The notes under the pieces are model-generated. The model was not told the origin of the DNA. It saw only the letters and a list, made by a program, of their open reading frames with translations, and made no database searches. From an uncultured Clostridia bacterium (GTDB taxonomy: Bacteria > Bacillota > Clostridia > Christensenellales > Borkfalkiaceae), in the NCBI GenBank assembly GCA_947587775.1, contig CANPYD010000050.1:1-7265 (forward strand): DNA of 7,265 nucleotides, read 5' to 3'. The position numbers and the translations under genes are program-made. Shown here piece by piece: positions 1 through 5,440 of this stretch (within the stretch, counting starts at the first letter, position 1; each line of letters starts with the position of its first letter).

Positions 1-142
1 TGCCCTTGACGGTCGCCTGCGTCCCGACGGGCATATAGACGGGCGTCTCGATATCCCCGTGCGGCGTATGGAACACGCCCGCCCTCGCCCCCGTCTCGGG
101 GTCTGTTTTTTGAAGTTCAAAAGAAAAATAATTGTTATTCAT
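1..142 (-). CDS. tgt: tgt, queuine/preQ1 tRNA-guanine transglycosylase (5' part only)
   Basis: Only the first 47 codons are in the window; the gene continues past the left edge. The translation begins MNNNYFSFELQKTD and continues into the family's N-terminal signature TGARAG, HTPHGDIETPVYMPVG and TQATVKG, which I recognise as Tgt. Bacterial Tgt replaces the guanine at tRNA position 34 with preQ1 on the way to queuosine, in the cytoplasm. The catalytic aspartates and the zinc site lie outside the window. The ATG at 140-142 gives the expected short N-terminal lead before the conserved block. No Shine-Dalgarno sequence is visible; the upstream bases are AAACAACATCAATGCT, and directly beyond them a long hairpin begins at 159. 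It follows queA, the next step of the same pathway, in the same orientation, but is separated from it by 596 bp of repeats. Confidence 0.93.
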   Translation of the reverse strand, partial: MNNNYFSFELQKTDPETGARAGVFHTPHGDIETPVYMPVGTQATVKG

Positions 143-158
143 AGCATTGATGTTGTTT

Positions 159-220
159 CGCAAATTTCTTTATGTTTGGAATGCCCTGCGGGCAGCATAT
201 CAAGGTCAAAGAAATTTGCG
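159..220. repeat. Long hairpin, copy 1 (13-bp perfect stem) upstream of tgt
   Basis: The arms CGCAAATTTCTTT (159-171) and AAAGAAATTTGCG (208-220) are perfect reverse complements. A nested small hairpin TGCCC-tgc-GGGCA sits at 182-194. The flanks TTTCG (left) and CGAGG (right) are shared with copies at 1775-1833 and 2070-2127. It starts 16 nt upstream of the tgt start codon, so it would lie in the tgt leader if transcription comes from queA or from within the island. No T-run follows in either direction, so a classic terminator is not indicated. Confidence 0.9.
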
Positions 221-444
221 AGGGGTTAGTTCTTCTGCCTTGTAAAAGCGATTCGGCCGTCCCTTTTCTGTTTCACACGACAATAAGGTTCCCGTAGGGT
301 ACCAAATTGAGTGGAGCGGCGCAATTCTGCTCAACAGTGCGGTGCACTGTGAGCTGCGCCGCGACAGGAGCGCTGGCAGCGCGACGTGCTTTGCGGCGGT
401 CCCTGCCGCCCAAAGCGCTTAGGCGGGGAAACCCCGCCACGCGC
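219..444. repeat. Composite repeat, copy A (spacer, small hairpin, 142-bp block)
   Basis: This stretch matches 1832-2056. The first 69 bases differ at about 9 positions. Then comes a small hairpin GGTTCCC-gta-GGGTACC (287-303, one mismatch), whose sequence differs from that of copy B. From 303 to 444 the two copies look identical over 142 bases. The 142-bp part is a chain of hairpins: a long one at 316-362 (GCGGCGCA/TGCGCCGC, then GCTC/GAGC, then ACAGTGC-ggt-GCACTGT), GCGCT-ggc-AGCGC near 370, GCTTTG with GGCGG pairing CCGCC with CAAAGC near 388-416, and GGCGGGG-aaa-CCCCGCC at 422-438. It contains no transposase and no convincing coding sequence. It could be a non-autonomous mobile repeat or a structured RNA module. 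Confidence 0.88.
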
Positions 445-459
445 CGTAAGTTGGAACGT

Positions 460-506
460 ATGCCCACCTCAGTCACCTGCGGTGACAGCTCCTCCTTAGG
501 AGGAGC
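460..506. repeat. GAGCTGTC/GACTGAGG palindrome, inverted copy, plus adjoining palindrome
   Basis: Bases 460-496 are the reverse complement of 2367-2404 with a single base of length difference in the loop. The stem is GTCACC-tgc-GGTGAC between conserved flanks. A near-perfect palindrome GCTCCTCCT-t-AGGAGGAGC follows at 488-506 and overlaps the repeat. It lies in the spacer between queA and tgt. Confidence 0.85.
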
Positions 507-513
507 CATGAAG

Positions 514-532
514 CCCCCTCCCAAGGAGGGGG
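514..532. repeat. GC-rich hairpin CCCCCTCC/GGAGGGGG
   Basis: The arms CCCCCTCC and GGAGGGGG pair perfectly around a 3-nt loop. The same stem occurs at 2277-2295 in the other island with a different loop. No U-tract follows, so a terminator role is not supported. Confidence 0.75.
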
Positions 533-576
533 TAAGGGGGTGGGCAATGGTTCTGATTGCGCTCACCGCACTCTTG

Positions 577-627
577 GCTCCCCTCTCAGGGGAGCTGTCG
601 CGCTGCCCTTGCGCGACTGAGGGGTTT
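577..627. repeat. GAGCTGTC/GACTGAGG repeat with GCGCG stem
   Basis: GCTCCCCT-ctc-AGGGGAGC (577-595) is followed at once by GTCGCGC-tgccctt-GCGCGAC (597-617) and then TGAGGGGTTT. Bases 600-627 recur inverted at 7128-7155 with one mismatch in 28. The flank order (GAGCTGTC, stem, GACTGAGG) is the same as at 2367-2404, but the stem sequence is different. Confidence 0.82.
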
Positions 628-648
628 CAAAACCCTATCCCCCGCTGC

Positions 649-715
649 GCGGGTACTTCCCCTAAAAGGGGAAGCAAGAGAGGGGGATTCGCGGGTACTT
701 CCCCTCTCAGGGGAG
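649..715. repeat. Tandem CTTCCCCT hairpins near the queA 3' end
   Basis: The 15-base unit GCGGGTACTTCCCCT occurs at 649-663 and again at 691-705. Each copy opens a hairpin: CTTCCCCT-aaa-AGGGGAAG (656-674) and TTCCCCT-ctc-AGGGGAG (699-715). The second lies 23 nt beyond the queA stop codon. There is no T-run on the queA transcript after the stem, so it is a GC-rich 3' hairpin rather than a standard intrinsic terminator. Confidence 0.75.
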
Positions 716-738
716 CTGCCGACACCGTATTTCGACGG

Positions 739-1758
739 CTATAAGACGAGCATAGCATCGCCGAACGAGAAGAACCGATATTTCTCCTTTACGGCGATCT
801 CGTAAACGGACAAAATTTCCTCGCGGGAGCAGAGACAGCTCACGAGCATCAAAAGGGTGCTCTCGGGAAGGTGGAAATTGGTGATGAGCGCATCCACACA
901 CTTCATCCTGTAGGGCGGATAGAGGAAGATGGACGTATCGCCGCTGCCCGCCTGTATGGTGCCGTCGTCGCGGGCGACCGTCTCGAGCGTGCGCACGGAG
1001 GTCGTTCCCACGCAGATGACCCGTCTCCCCTCCCGCTTTGCCGCGTTGATCGTCTCCGCCGCTTCCGCGCTCACCTCATAGTACTCGCTGTGCATGACGT
1101 GCTTTTCGACGTCGTCCACTTTGACGGGGCGGAAAGTGCCGAGTCCCACATGGAGAAGCACTTCGACGATCTCCACCCCCATCGCGCGGATCTTGTCAAG
1201 AAGTTCGGGCGTGAAATGGAGCCCCGCGGTGGGAGCCGCCGCCGAACCGTTTTCTCGGGAATAGACCGTCTGATAGCGCTCGGGGTCCTTTAATTTTTCA
1301 TGGATATAGGGCGGGAGAGGCATGGCGCCGACGCGGGAGAGGATCTCCTCAAACGCACCTTCGTAAAAAAACCGTACATGCCGCTCGCCCGATTCGGTGA
1401 CGGAGAGCACTTCGAGCGAGAGTTCCCCGTTCACCGTCAATCTTGTTCCCGGGCGGCACTTCTTCCCGGGGCGGACGAGGACTTCCCATGTGTCGAGCTC
1501 TAAACGTTTCAGGAGCAGGATCTCGACTTTTCCGCCGTTTTCCGTCCCGGCGAAGAGGCGGGCGGGAAGCACGCGCGTGCGGTTGACAACGAGCACGTCC
1601 CCCTGTTTGAGATAGTCGGTGACATCACGGAAAATGCGATGCTCGATGCGTTTTGTGTCCCGATGATAGACGAGCAGCCTCGCGCTGTCCCGCGGGTTTG
1701 CGGGCGTCTGTGCGATGCGCTCTTCGGGCAATTCATAATAAAAATCGGAAGTTTTCAT
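739..1758 (-). CDS. queA: QueA, S-adenosylmethionine:tRNA ribosyltransferase-isomerase
   Basis: This 339-residue protein has the usual QueA length. QueA transfers and isomerises the ribosyl part of S-adenosylmethionine onto 7-aminomethyl-7-deazaguanine in tRNA, giving epoxyqueuosine; it is cytoplasmic. Family blocks appear in order: MKTSDFYYELPEERIAQTP (1-19), DVLVVNRTRVLPARL (54-68), KVEILLL (77-83), PLPPYI (147-152), GSAAAPTAGLHFT (171-183), HVGLGTFRPV (203-212), MHSEYYEVS (222-230), VGTTSVRTLET (250-260), GDTSIFLYPPY (273-283), LITNFHLPESTLLMLVS (291-307) and YRFFSFGDAML (327-337). The protein looks complete. The ATG at 1756-1758 matches the family start exactly, yet the bases before it (AATATTCTTCCT) have no Shine-Dalgarno site, and a long hairpin starts 16 nt upstream. 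It lies between ruvB and tgt, the usual Bacillota order, but is separated from both by repeat islands. Confidence 0.97.
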   Translation of the reverse strand: MKTSDFYYELPEERIAQTPANPRDSARLLVYHRDTKRIEHRIFRDVTDYLKQGDVLVVNRTRVLPARLFAGTENGGKVEILLLKRLELDTWEVLVRPGKKCRPGTRLTVNGELSLEVLSVTESGERHVRFFYEGAFEEILSRVGAMPLPPYIHEKLKDPERYQTVYSRENGSAAAPTAGLHFTPELLDKIRAMGVEIVEVLLHVGLGTFRPVKVDDVEKHVMHSEYYEVSAEAAETINAAKREGRRVICVGTTSVRTLETVARDDGTIQAGSGDTSIFLYPPYRMKCVDALITNFHLPESTLLMLVSCLCSREEILSVYEIAVKEKYRFFSFGDAMLVL

Positions 1759-1774
1759 AGGAAGAATATTGTTT

Positions 1775-1833
1775 CGTTGAATTTCTTTTTTCGTCTGCGC
1801 CTTTGGGGCGCATGCTCAAAAATAAATTCAACG
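1775..1833. repeat. Long hairpin, copy 2, upstream of queA
   Basis: CGTTGAATTT (1775-1784) pairs perfectly with AAATTCAACG (1824-1833). After one mismatch the stem continues with TTTTT (1786-1790) against AAAAA (1818-1822). The nested stem is TGCGCC/GGCGCA (1796-1801 and 1807-1812). It shares the TTTCG and CGAGG flanks with copies 1 and 3, but the base of the stem differs in both arms. The distance to the queA ATG is 16 nt, the same as copy 1 to tgt. Confidence 0.88.
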
Positions 1834-2056
1834 AGGGGTTAAGGCTTCTGCCTTGTAATTACAATTCGGCCGTCCCTATTCTGTTTCACACGACATTAAG
1901 TCGAAGGGGTTCGACAAATTGAGTGGAGCGGCGCAATTCTGCTCAACAGTGCGGTGCACTGTGAGCTGCGCCGCGACAGGAGCGCTGGCAGCGCGACGTG
2001 CTTTGCGGCGGTCCCTGCCGCCCAAAGCGCTTAGGCGGGGAAACCCCGCCACGCGC
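1832..2056. repeat. Composite repeat, copy B (spacer, small hairpin, 142-bp block)
   Basis: This is the second copy of the module at 219-444, in the same orientation and the same place relative to the downstream gene on the minus strand. The small hairpin here is GTCGAA-gggg-TTCGAC (1900-1915), unrelated in sequence to the one in copy A although the bases on both sides are kept. Bases 1915-2056 look identical to 303-444. The large hairpin of the block is at 1928-1974. Confidence 0.88.
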
Positions 2057-2069
2057 AGTAATTTTATTT

Positions 2070-2127
2070 CGCTCGATTTCTTTTGAGCTTGCGCCTTATC
2101 GGCGCGCGTCCAAAAGAAATACGAGCG
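2070..2127. repeat. Long hairpin, copy 3
   Basis: CGCTCGATTTCTTTT (2070-2084) pairs with AAAAGAAAT (2112-2120) and CGAGCG (2122-2127), leaving one bulged A at 2121. The nested stem is GCGCC-ttatc-GGCGC (2091-2105). The flanks TTTCG and CGAGG and the inner ATTTCTTT are as in the other copies. It begins 13 nt after the end of composite copy B and has no gene start next to it. Confidence 0.86.
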
Positions 2128-2175
2128 AGGAATGTAACGCGTATGGGATATTGAGTCACTGTCTCGTACGCTTGT

Positions 2176-2208
2176 CACGACATGAAGTCGAAGGGGTTCG
2201 ACAAATTG
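2176..2208. repeat. Partial third composite copy (small-hairpin module)
   Basis: These 33 bases match 1889-1921 with one mismatch and include the hairpin GTCGAA-gggg-TTCGAC (2187-2202). The bases between copy 3 of the long hairpin and this module do not match the spacer of copies A and B well, and the 142-bp block is missing after it. The parts of the composite therefore occur independently. Confidence 0.85.
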
Positions 2209-2218
2209 GGTCGCCCAC

Positions 2219-2237
2219 GGCGGAAGTGAATTCCGCC
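2219..2237. repeat. Hairpin GGCGGAA/TTCCGCC
   Basis: The 7-bp arms GGCGGAA and TTCCGCC pair perfectly around gtgaa. It sits directly after the third small-hairpin module, in the place where copies A and B have the 142-bp block. Confidence 0.7.
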
Positions 2238-2276
2238 TAAGGCAAGTGATTTTGGAACTCGCCCCACCCCCTTAGT

Positions 2277-2342
2277 CCCCCTCCCACGGAGGGGGCAAGA
2301 CCTGCCCCCTTTGAAGGGGGCGGGTGACGCGCGTAGCGCGTC
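2277..2342. repeat. Three consecutive GC-rich hairpins
   Basis: Perfect stems follow one another: CCCCCTCC-cac-GGAGGGGG (2277-2295), GCCCCCTT-tg-AAGGGGGC (2304-2321) and GACGCGC-gta-GCGCGTC (2326-2342). The first stem also occurs at 514-532. They lie in the non-coding spacer between ruvB and queA; no promoter or reading frame was recognised around them. Confidence 0.75.
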
Positions 2343-2366
2343 AGGTGGGGGTTGCCTTGGCGCCTT

Positions 2367-2404
2367 AGGAGGAGCTGTCACCGCAAGGTGACTGAGGTGG
2401 GCAT
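2367..2404. repeat. GAGCTGTC/GACTGAGG palindrome, direct copy
   Basis: The order is AGGAGGAGCTGTC, then the stem CACC-gcaa-GGTG, then ACTGAGGTGGGCAT. It is repeated inverted at 460-496. It belongs to the same flank-conserved family as 592-627 and 7128-7155, which carry a GCGCG stem instead. Confidence 0.85.
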
Positions 2405-2411
2405 CCTCGGC

Positions 2412-2426
2412 TCCCCTTTTAGGGGA
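2412..2426. repeat. TCCCCT/AGGGGA hairpin at the ruvB 3' end
   Basis: The 6-bp stem TCCCCT-ttt-AGGGGA lies 17 nt beyond the ruvB stop codon. On the ruvB transcript no U-tract follows the stem. It resembles the hairpin beyond the queA stop (699-715) and may stabilise the 3' end or be part of the repeat family. Confidence 0.6.
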
Positions 2427-2443
2427 CGCAGGAGAGGAGCATT

Positions 2444-3490
2444 CTATTCGTCGAATACGGAGAGCTGTTTTTTGACGGATTCGGGGATCTTCATGCCCAT
2501 GTGCTCATAGCCCCCCTTCAGGCAGATCCTGCCGCGGGGGGTGCGGGCGATGAACCCGAGCTGGATCAGATAGGGTTCATAAACATCGAGAATGGTGTTG
2601 ACGTCCTCGTTGATCGTCGCGGCGAGCGTATCCAGCCCCGCGGGCCCGCCATTGAATTTTTCAATGAGAGCGCGAAGTAGATTTCTGTCCGTCTCGTCGA
2701 GCCCGAGTTCGTCGATCTCCATTTTGCGGAGCGCGCTGTCCGCGTCCTCTACCGTGATCGAACTGCTCCCGTGCACGGCGGAAAAGTCGCGCACACGCTT
2801 CAAAAGCCTGTTTGCGATCCGTGGAGTGCCGCGGCTGCGGCGGGCGATCTCATAGCTTCCCCCCTCTTCGACAGAGATCCCGAGCGTCTTTGCCGACCGT
2901 GCAACGATCTTCTGAAGCTCCGAAGGGGTATACATGTCGAGGCGGCACATGATGCCGAACCTGTCGCGCAGGGGGCTCGAGAGCATGCCCGCCCGCGTCG
3001 TCGCCCCGATCAGGGTGAACCGTTTGAGGGGGAGGCGGATGTTCCGCGCCATGGGTCCCTTCCCCACGATGATGTCGAGGGCATAATCCTCCATGGCAGA
3101 ATAGAGCGTTTCCTCCACCGTGCGGTTGAGACGGTGGATCTCATCGATAAAGAGGACGTCCCCTTCGTTCAGATTGGAGAGAATGGCGGCAAGATCCCCC
3201 TGCCGCTCGATGGCGGGTCCCGAAGTCAGTTTGATCTGCGCGCCCATGGTATTTGCGATGATGTGCGCGAGCGTCGTCTTGCCGAGTCCGGGGGGGCCGT
3301 ACAGGAGAACGTGATCGAGCGCCTCGCCGCGCTGTTTGGCGGCCGCCATGTAGACCTTGAGGTTCTCCTTGACCTTATCCTGCCCGACATAGTCCTCCAT
3401 CGTCTTGGGACGGAGAATATTTTCCTCGGCGTCGTATTCCGTTCTGGTGCCCGTGAGCAGCCCGCCCTCTTCGTATTCGTCGTCAAACAT
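2444..3490 (-). CDS. ruvB: RuvB, Holliday junction branch-migration ATPase
   Basis: RuvB is the AAA+ motor that forms hexameric rings beside RuvA and pulls DNA through a Holliday junction. With the ATG at 3488-3490 the protein has 348 residues, the usual length. Visible motifs: RPKTMEDYVGQ (27-37), Walker A GPPGLGKT (65-72), Walker B LFIDEIH (113-119), sensor 1 GATTRAG (162-168), the arginine-finger segment PLRDRFG (173-179) and a C-terminal winged helix with GGPAGLDTLAA, EPYLIQLGFIARTPRGR. All key residues are present. The start at 3490 is chosen over an in-frame TTG at 3502 because GAGGG lies 5 nt before the ATG, in the TTG region, overlapping the stop codon of the upstream leucine-rich-repeat gene. 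The 8-nt gap suggests co-transcription and coupled translation. A repeat island separates it from queA. Confidence 0.97.
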   Translation of the reverse strand: MFDDEYEEGGLLTGTRTEYDAEENILRPKTMEDYVGQDKVKENLKVYMAAAKQRGEALDHVLLYGPPGLGKTTLAHIIANTMGAQIKLTSGPAIERQGDLAAILSNLNEGDVLFIDEIHRLNRTVEETLYSAMEDYALDIIVGKGPMARNIRLPLKRFTLIGATTRAGMLSSPLRDRFGIMCRLDMYTPSELQKIVARSAKTLGISVEEGGSYEIARRSRGTPRIANRLLKRVRDFSAVHGSSSITVEDADSALRKMEIDELGLDETDRNLLRALIEKFNGGPAGLDTLAATINEDVNTILDVYEPYLIQLGFIARTPRGRICLKGGYEHMGMKIPESVKKQLSVFDE

Positions 3491-3498
3491 GGTATCCC

Positions 3499-4290
3499 TC
3501 AAATAAACGTGATATGTATGCGCCCGAGATCCTCTCTCTGAAAATACAGATCGAGATCCTCTTCGAATCTCTTCGGCAGGACGACCTCGGTAAGCCCCGG
3601 AAGGTCTCCGAACTCCTTATAGGAGAGCGAAGTCACCGTCGAAGGCAGGACAATGCGCCTGAGTTCGTTGCAGCCGTACACCGCCTTCCAGAAGGTGAGA
3701 AGTCCCTCGGCGAGTTCGATCTCGCGGATCGCCGTGCCCGCGAGCGATTCCTCGCCCACTCCTTTGAGCGTGGAAGGGAATGTGACGCGGGAAAGATTTT
3801 TACAGTCTTTGAATGCCGCACAGCCGATGATCTCGCACCCCTCGGGCAGGACGATCTCTTCGAGAGAAGCGCACTCTTCGAACGTGCCGCCCAGCTCCAT
3901 GCCCGTGCTCAGCAGGCGGAGCGCCGTACCCAGCCGCACCGTTTTCAGCGCTTTGCAGCGGGAGAAGGTCTCCGTTTCGAGTTCCTGCGGGCCGCCGCCC
4001 GTAAAGACGACGCTTTCAAGCGATGTGCAGTCCATGAACGCCGAACTTCCGATCTCCTTGATGCTCGCGGGAAAGACAACCGCTTTCAATGCCTTGCACT
4101 CACGGAAGGCACACACGCCGATCTTTTCGAGCCCCTCCGGAAGGACGATCTCCCGAAGCGTCCCGTTGCCGAAAAAGGCGAAGTCGTCGATCTCCTTCAC
4201 GCTCGGCGGAAGCACGAGGCGGGTACAGTCCTCCTCTACTTCCATGCCGTCCACCTTTACCGTGCCGTCTTTTATAATGCACTCTTTCAT
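3499..4290 (-). CDS. BspA-type leucine-rich-repeat protein inside the ruv operon
   Basis: This 263-residue protein is built almost wholly of about ten units of roughly 23 residues of the LRR_5/BspA type, starting near residues 25, 48, 71, 94, 118, 146, 169, 191, 213 and 236. Typical units read IVLPEGLEKIGVCAFRECKA and VVFPASIKEIGSSAFMDC; units 4, 5, 7, 8 and 10 are degenerate. The first 24 residues (MKECIIKDGTVKVDG...) are not a signal peptide, and there is no membrane segment or anchor, so it is probably cytoplasmic. That is unusual, since many BspA-like proteins are surface-exposed. Such repeats usually form binding surfaces; the partner is unknown. It starts 12 nt after the ruvA stop with GGGGG as the likely ribosome site and ends 8 nt before ruvB, so it should be expressed with them. 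A role in recombination is only a guess from position. Confidence 0.88.
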   Translation of the reverse strand: MKECIIKDGTVKVDGMEVEEDCTRLVLPPSVKEIDDFAFFGNGTLREIVLPEGLEKIGVCAFRECKALKAVVFPASIKEIGSSAFMDCTSLESVVFTGGGPQELETETFSRCKALKTVRLGTALRLLSTGMELGGTFEECASLEEIVLPEGCEIIGCAAFKDCKNLSRVTFPSTLKGVGEESLAGTAIREIELAEGLLTFWKAVYGCNELRRIVLPSTVTSLSYKEFGDLPGLTEVVLPKRFEEDLDLYFQREDLGRIHITFI

Positions 4291-4314
4291 CTACATCCCC
4301 CGCTACATCCCCCG
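4291..4314. repeat. 12-bp perfect tandem duplication at the ruvA/LRR junction
   Basis: CTACATCCCCCG occurs twice in direct succession (4291-4302 and 4303-4314). On the minus strand each unit reads CGG GGG ATG TAG, so ruvA ends RGM-stop and is followed by a second in-frame RGM-stop. The second TAG directly abuts the ATG of the leucine-rich-repeat gene, and the GGGGG of the second unit is its probable ribosome binding site. Confidence 0.93.
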
Positions 4315-4905
4315 CAGCGCCGTCGCGATGATCTCTTCGACGGTCTTTGCCCCGTGCGCCTTGGCGCGGGAGACCGCCTGCGAGCTCTCTTGCCTCGTGA
4401 ATCCCATGCCCATGAGCGCCGAGACGGTGTCGTCGTCCTCCGAGGAGACGGGGACGGAGACCTTTCCCCCCACGCTGTCCGCGCCGAGGAGTTCGTCCGC
4501 GGAGATCTTTCCGTGAAGTTCGAGTATGATGCGCTCCGCCGTCTTTTTGCCGAGGCCCTTGACGGCGCACAGCCGCTTGCTGTCTGCGGAGGCGATCGCC
4601 TCGGAGACTTCCGAGGGGCGCATGGAGGAGAGCACGCTCATCGCAAGCCTTGCCCCGACGCCCTGCACGGACGTGAGCCTTAAAAAGAGCGCCTTCTCCT
4701 GCGGATCCGCAAAGCCGAAGAGAGTAATGTCGTCTTCCGACACTTTGAGATAGGTATACACCTCTCCCTCTTCCCCTTTGGGAACGCCCGAGAGGCGGGA
4801 AAACGCCGCGCCCGAGCAGACGACTTCGTACCCCACCCCGTTTACTTCGACGAGGACGTACGAGGGATCCAGGTATTTTACCGTTCCTTTCAAGTAACCG
4901 ATCAT
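4303..4905 (-). CDS. ruvA: RuvA, Holliday junction DNA-binding subunit
   Basis: RuvA binds the four-way junction as a tetramer or octamer and loads RuvB. The 200-residue length is typical. Domain I is an OB fold (MIGYLKGTVKYLDPSYVLVE to about residue 62, including VNGVGYEV). Domain II has two helix-hairpin-helix motifs, around TSVQGVGARLA (78-88) and AVKGLGKKTAERIILEL (114-130). Domain III (about 157-200, DDTVSALMGMGFTRQESSQA) is the RuvB-contacting part. The ATG at 4903-4905 has a good ribosome site, AAGGAG, 6 nt upstream. It lies 31 bp after ruvC. In many relatives ruvB follows directly; here a leucine-rich-repeat gene is inserted. A 12-bp tandem duplication covers the stop codon and leaves two in-frame stops. 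Confidence 0.97.
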   Translation of the reverse strand: MIGYLKGTVKYLDPSYVLVEVNGVGYEVVCSGAAFSRLSGVPKGEEGEVYTYLKVSEDDITLFGFADPQEKALFLRLTSVQGVGARLAMSVLSSMRPSEVSEAIASADSKRLCAVKGLGKKTAERIILELHGKISADELLGADSVGGKVSVPVSSEDDDTVSALMGMGFTRQESSQAVSRAKAHGAKTVEEIIATALRGM

Positions 4906-4936
4906 AGAAAACTCCTTCTGTTTATCAACCGAAGAT

Positions 4937-5434
4937 CTATCTTACGCCGAACAGCGACGAAAATCTGCTGGTGAATGCATGGCAGAGCGCGACGGCGAGA
5001 GCGTCGGCGGCGTCGTCGGGCCGCGGGATCTCTTTCAGGCGCAGATGGGAAGCCGTGACCCGCTGCATCTGCTGTTTGTCCGCCGCCCCATAGCCCGTGA
5101 GCGCCTGTTTGATCTGGTTGGGCGTATACTCGAAGATCTTCCCGCACCGTTTGTTGCAGGTGAGGAGCATCACCCCTCTCGCATGGGCGACGGCGATGCC
5201 CGTCGTGATGTTTTTGGAGAAGAACAGCTCCTCCATGGCGGCTTCCTCGGGCGCGAATTTGTCGAAGATTGCATTGAGCTTCTCTTCGAGAATACACAGC
5301 CTGACGGGAAAACTCTCCCCCGCGGGCGTCTTGATTGCGCCGAAGTCCACGGGGAAACAATTTCCCCGCGCGTCCTTTTCGATGACGCCGTAGCCCATCG
5401 TGCCGTATCCCGGATCAAGCCCCAAAATGATCAT
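4937..5434 (-). CDS. ruvC: RuvC, Holliday junction resolvase (endonuclease)
   Basis: RuvC cuts Holliday junctions symmetrically as a dimer, using metal ions bound by four acidic residues. All four are visible: D7 in ILGLDPGYGTMGYGVI, E68 in MEELFFSKN, and D141 and D144 in DDAADALAVALCH. The length of 165 residues is normal. It is the first gene of the minus-strand ruv series. The ATG at 5432-5434 has no Shine-Dalgarno site (upstream bases TAAAATAAACGT), and a good promoter sits so close that the transcript may begin at or near the ATG itself, making the message leaderless. ruvA follows after 31 bp. The divergent neighbour starts 90 bp away. Confidence 0.96.
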   Translation of the reverse strand: MIILGLDPGYGTMGYGVIEKDARGNCFPVDFGAIKTPAGESFPVRLCILEEKLNAIFDKFAPEEAAMEELFFSKNITTGIAVAHARGVMLLTCNKRCGKIFEYTPNQIKQALTGYGAADKQQMQRVTASHLRLKEIPRPDDAADALAVALCHAFTSRFSSLFGVR

Positions 5435-5440
5435 ACGTTT

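Noticed and set aside
143..303. Possible preQ1 riboswitch before tgt or queA, since both belong to the queuosine pathway.
   Set aside because: I could not recognise a preQ1 aptamer; the sequence is a simple long hairpin that also occurs at 2070-2127 away from any gene start.
273..566. Minus-strand open frame sharing a stretch of about 45 residues with another at 1876-2178.
   Set aside because: The shared peptide comes directly from the identical 142-bp hairpin block; arginine- and alanine-rich composition, no ribosome site and no family resemblance make both frames spurious.
143..738. Insertion sequence or IS remnant.
   Set aside because: No transposase fragment or clear terminal inverted repeats with target duplication are visible; only non-autonomous repeat status can be suggested.
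307..744. Plus-strand open frame of 145 codons between tgt and queA.
   Set aside because: It runs through GC-rich palindromes and the repeat block, has low-complexity composition and no recognisable protein features.
143..2443. Possible CRISPR array because of repeated palindromes.
   Set aside because: Repeats are of several kinds, irregularly spaced, and there are no uniform spacers or cas genes.
2444..3502. RuvB start at the TTG codon at 3500-3502.
   Set aside because: It overlaps the stop of the upstream gene and lies within the ribosome-site region GAGGG that correctly precedes the ATG at 3490.
2771..4683. Long plus-strand open frames opposite ruvB, the LRR gene and ruvA.
   Set aside because: They are antisense to well-supported genes and arise from GC-rich codon use; their translations have no family motifs.
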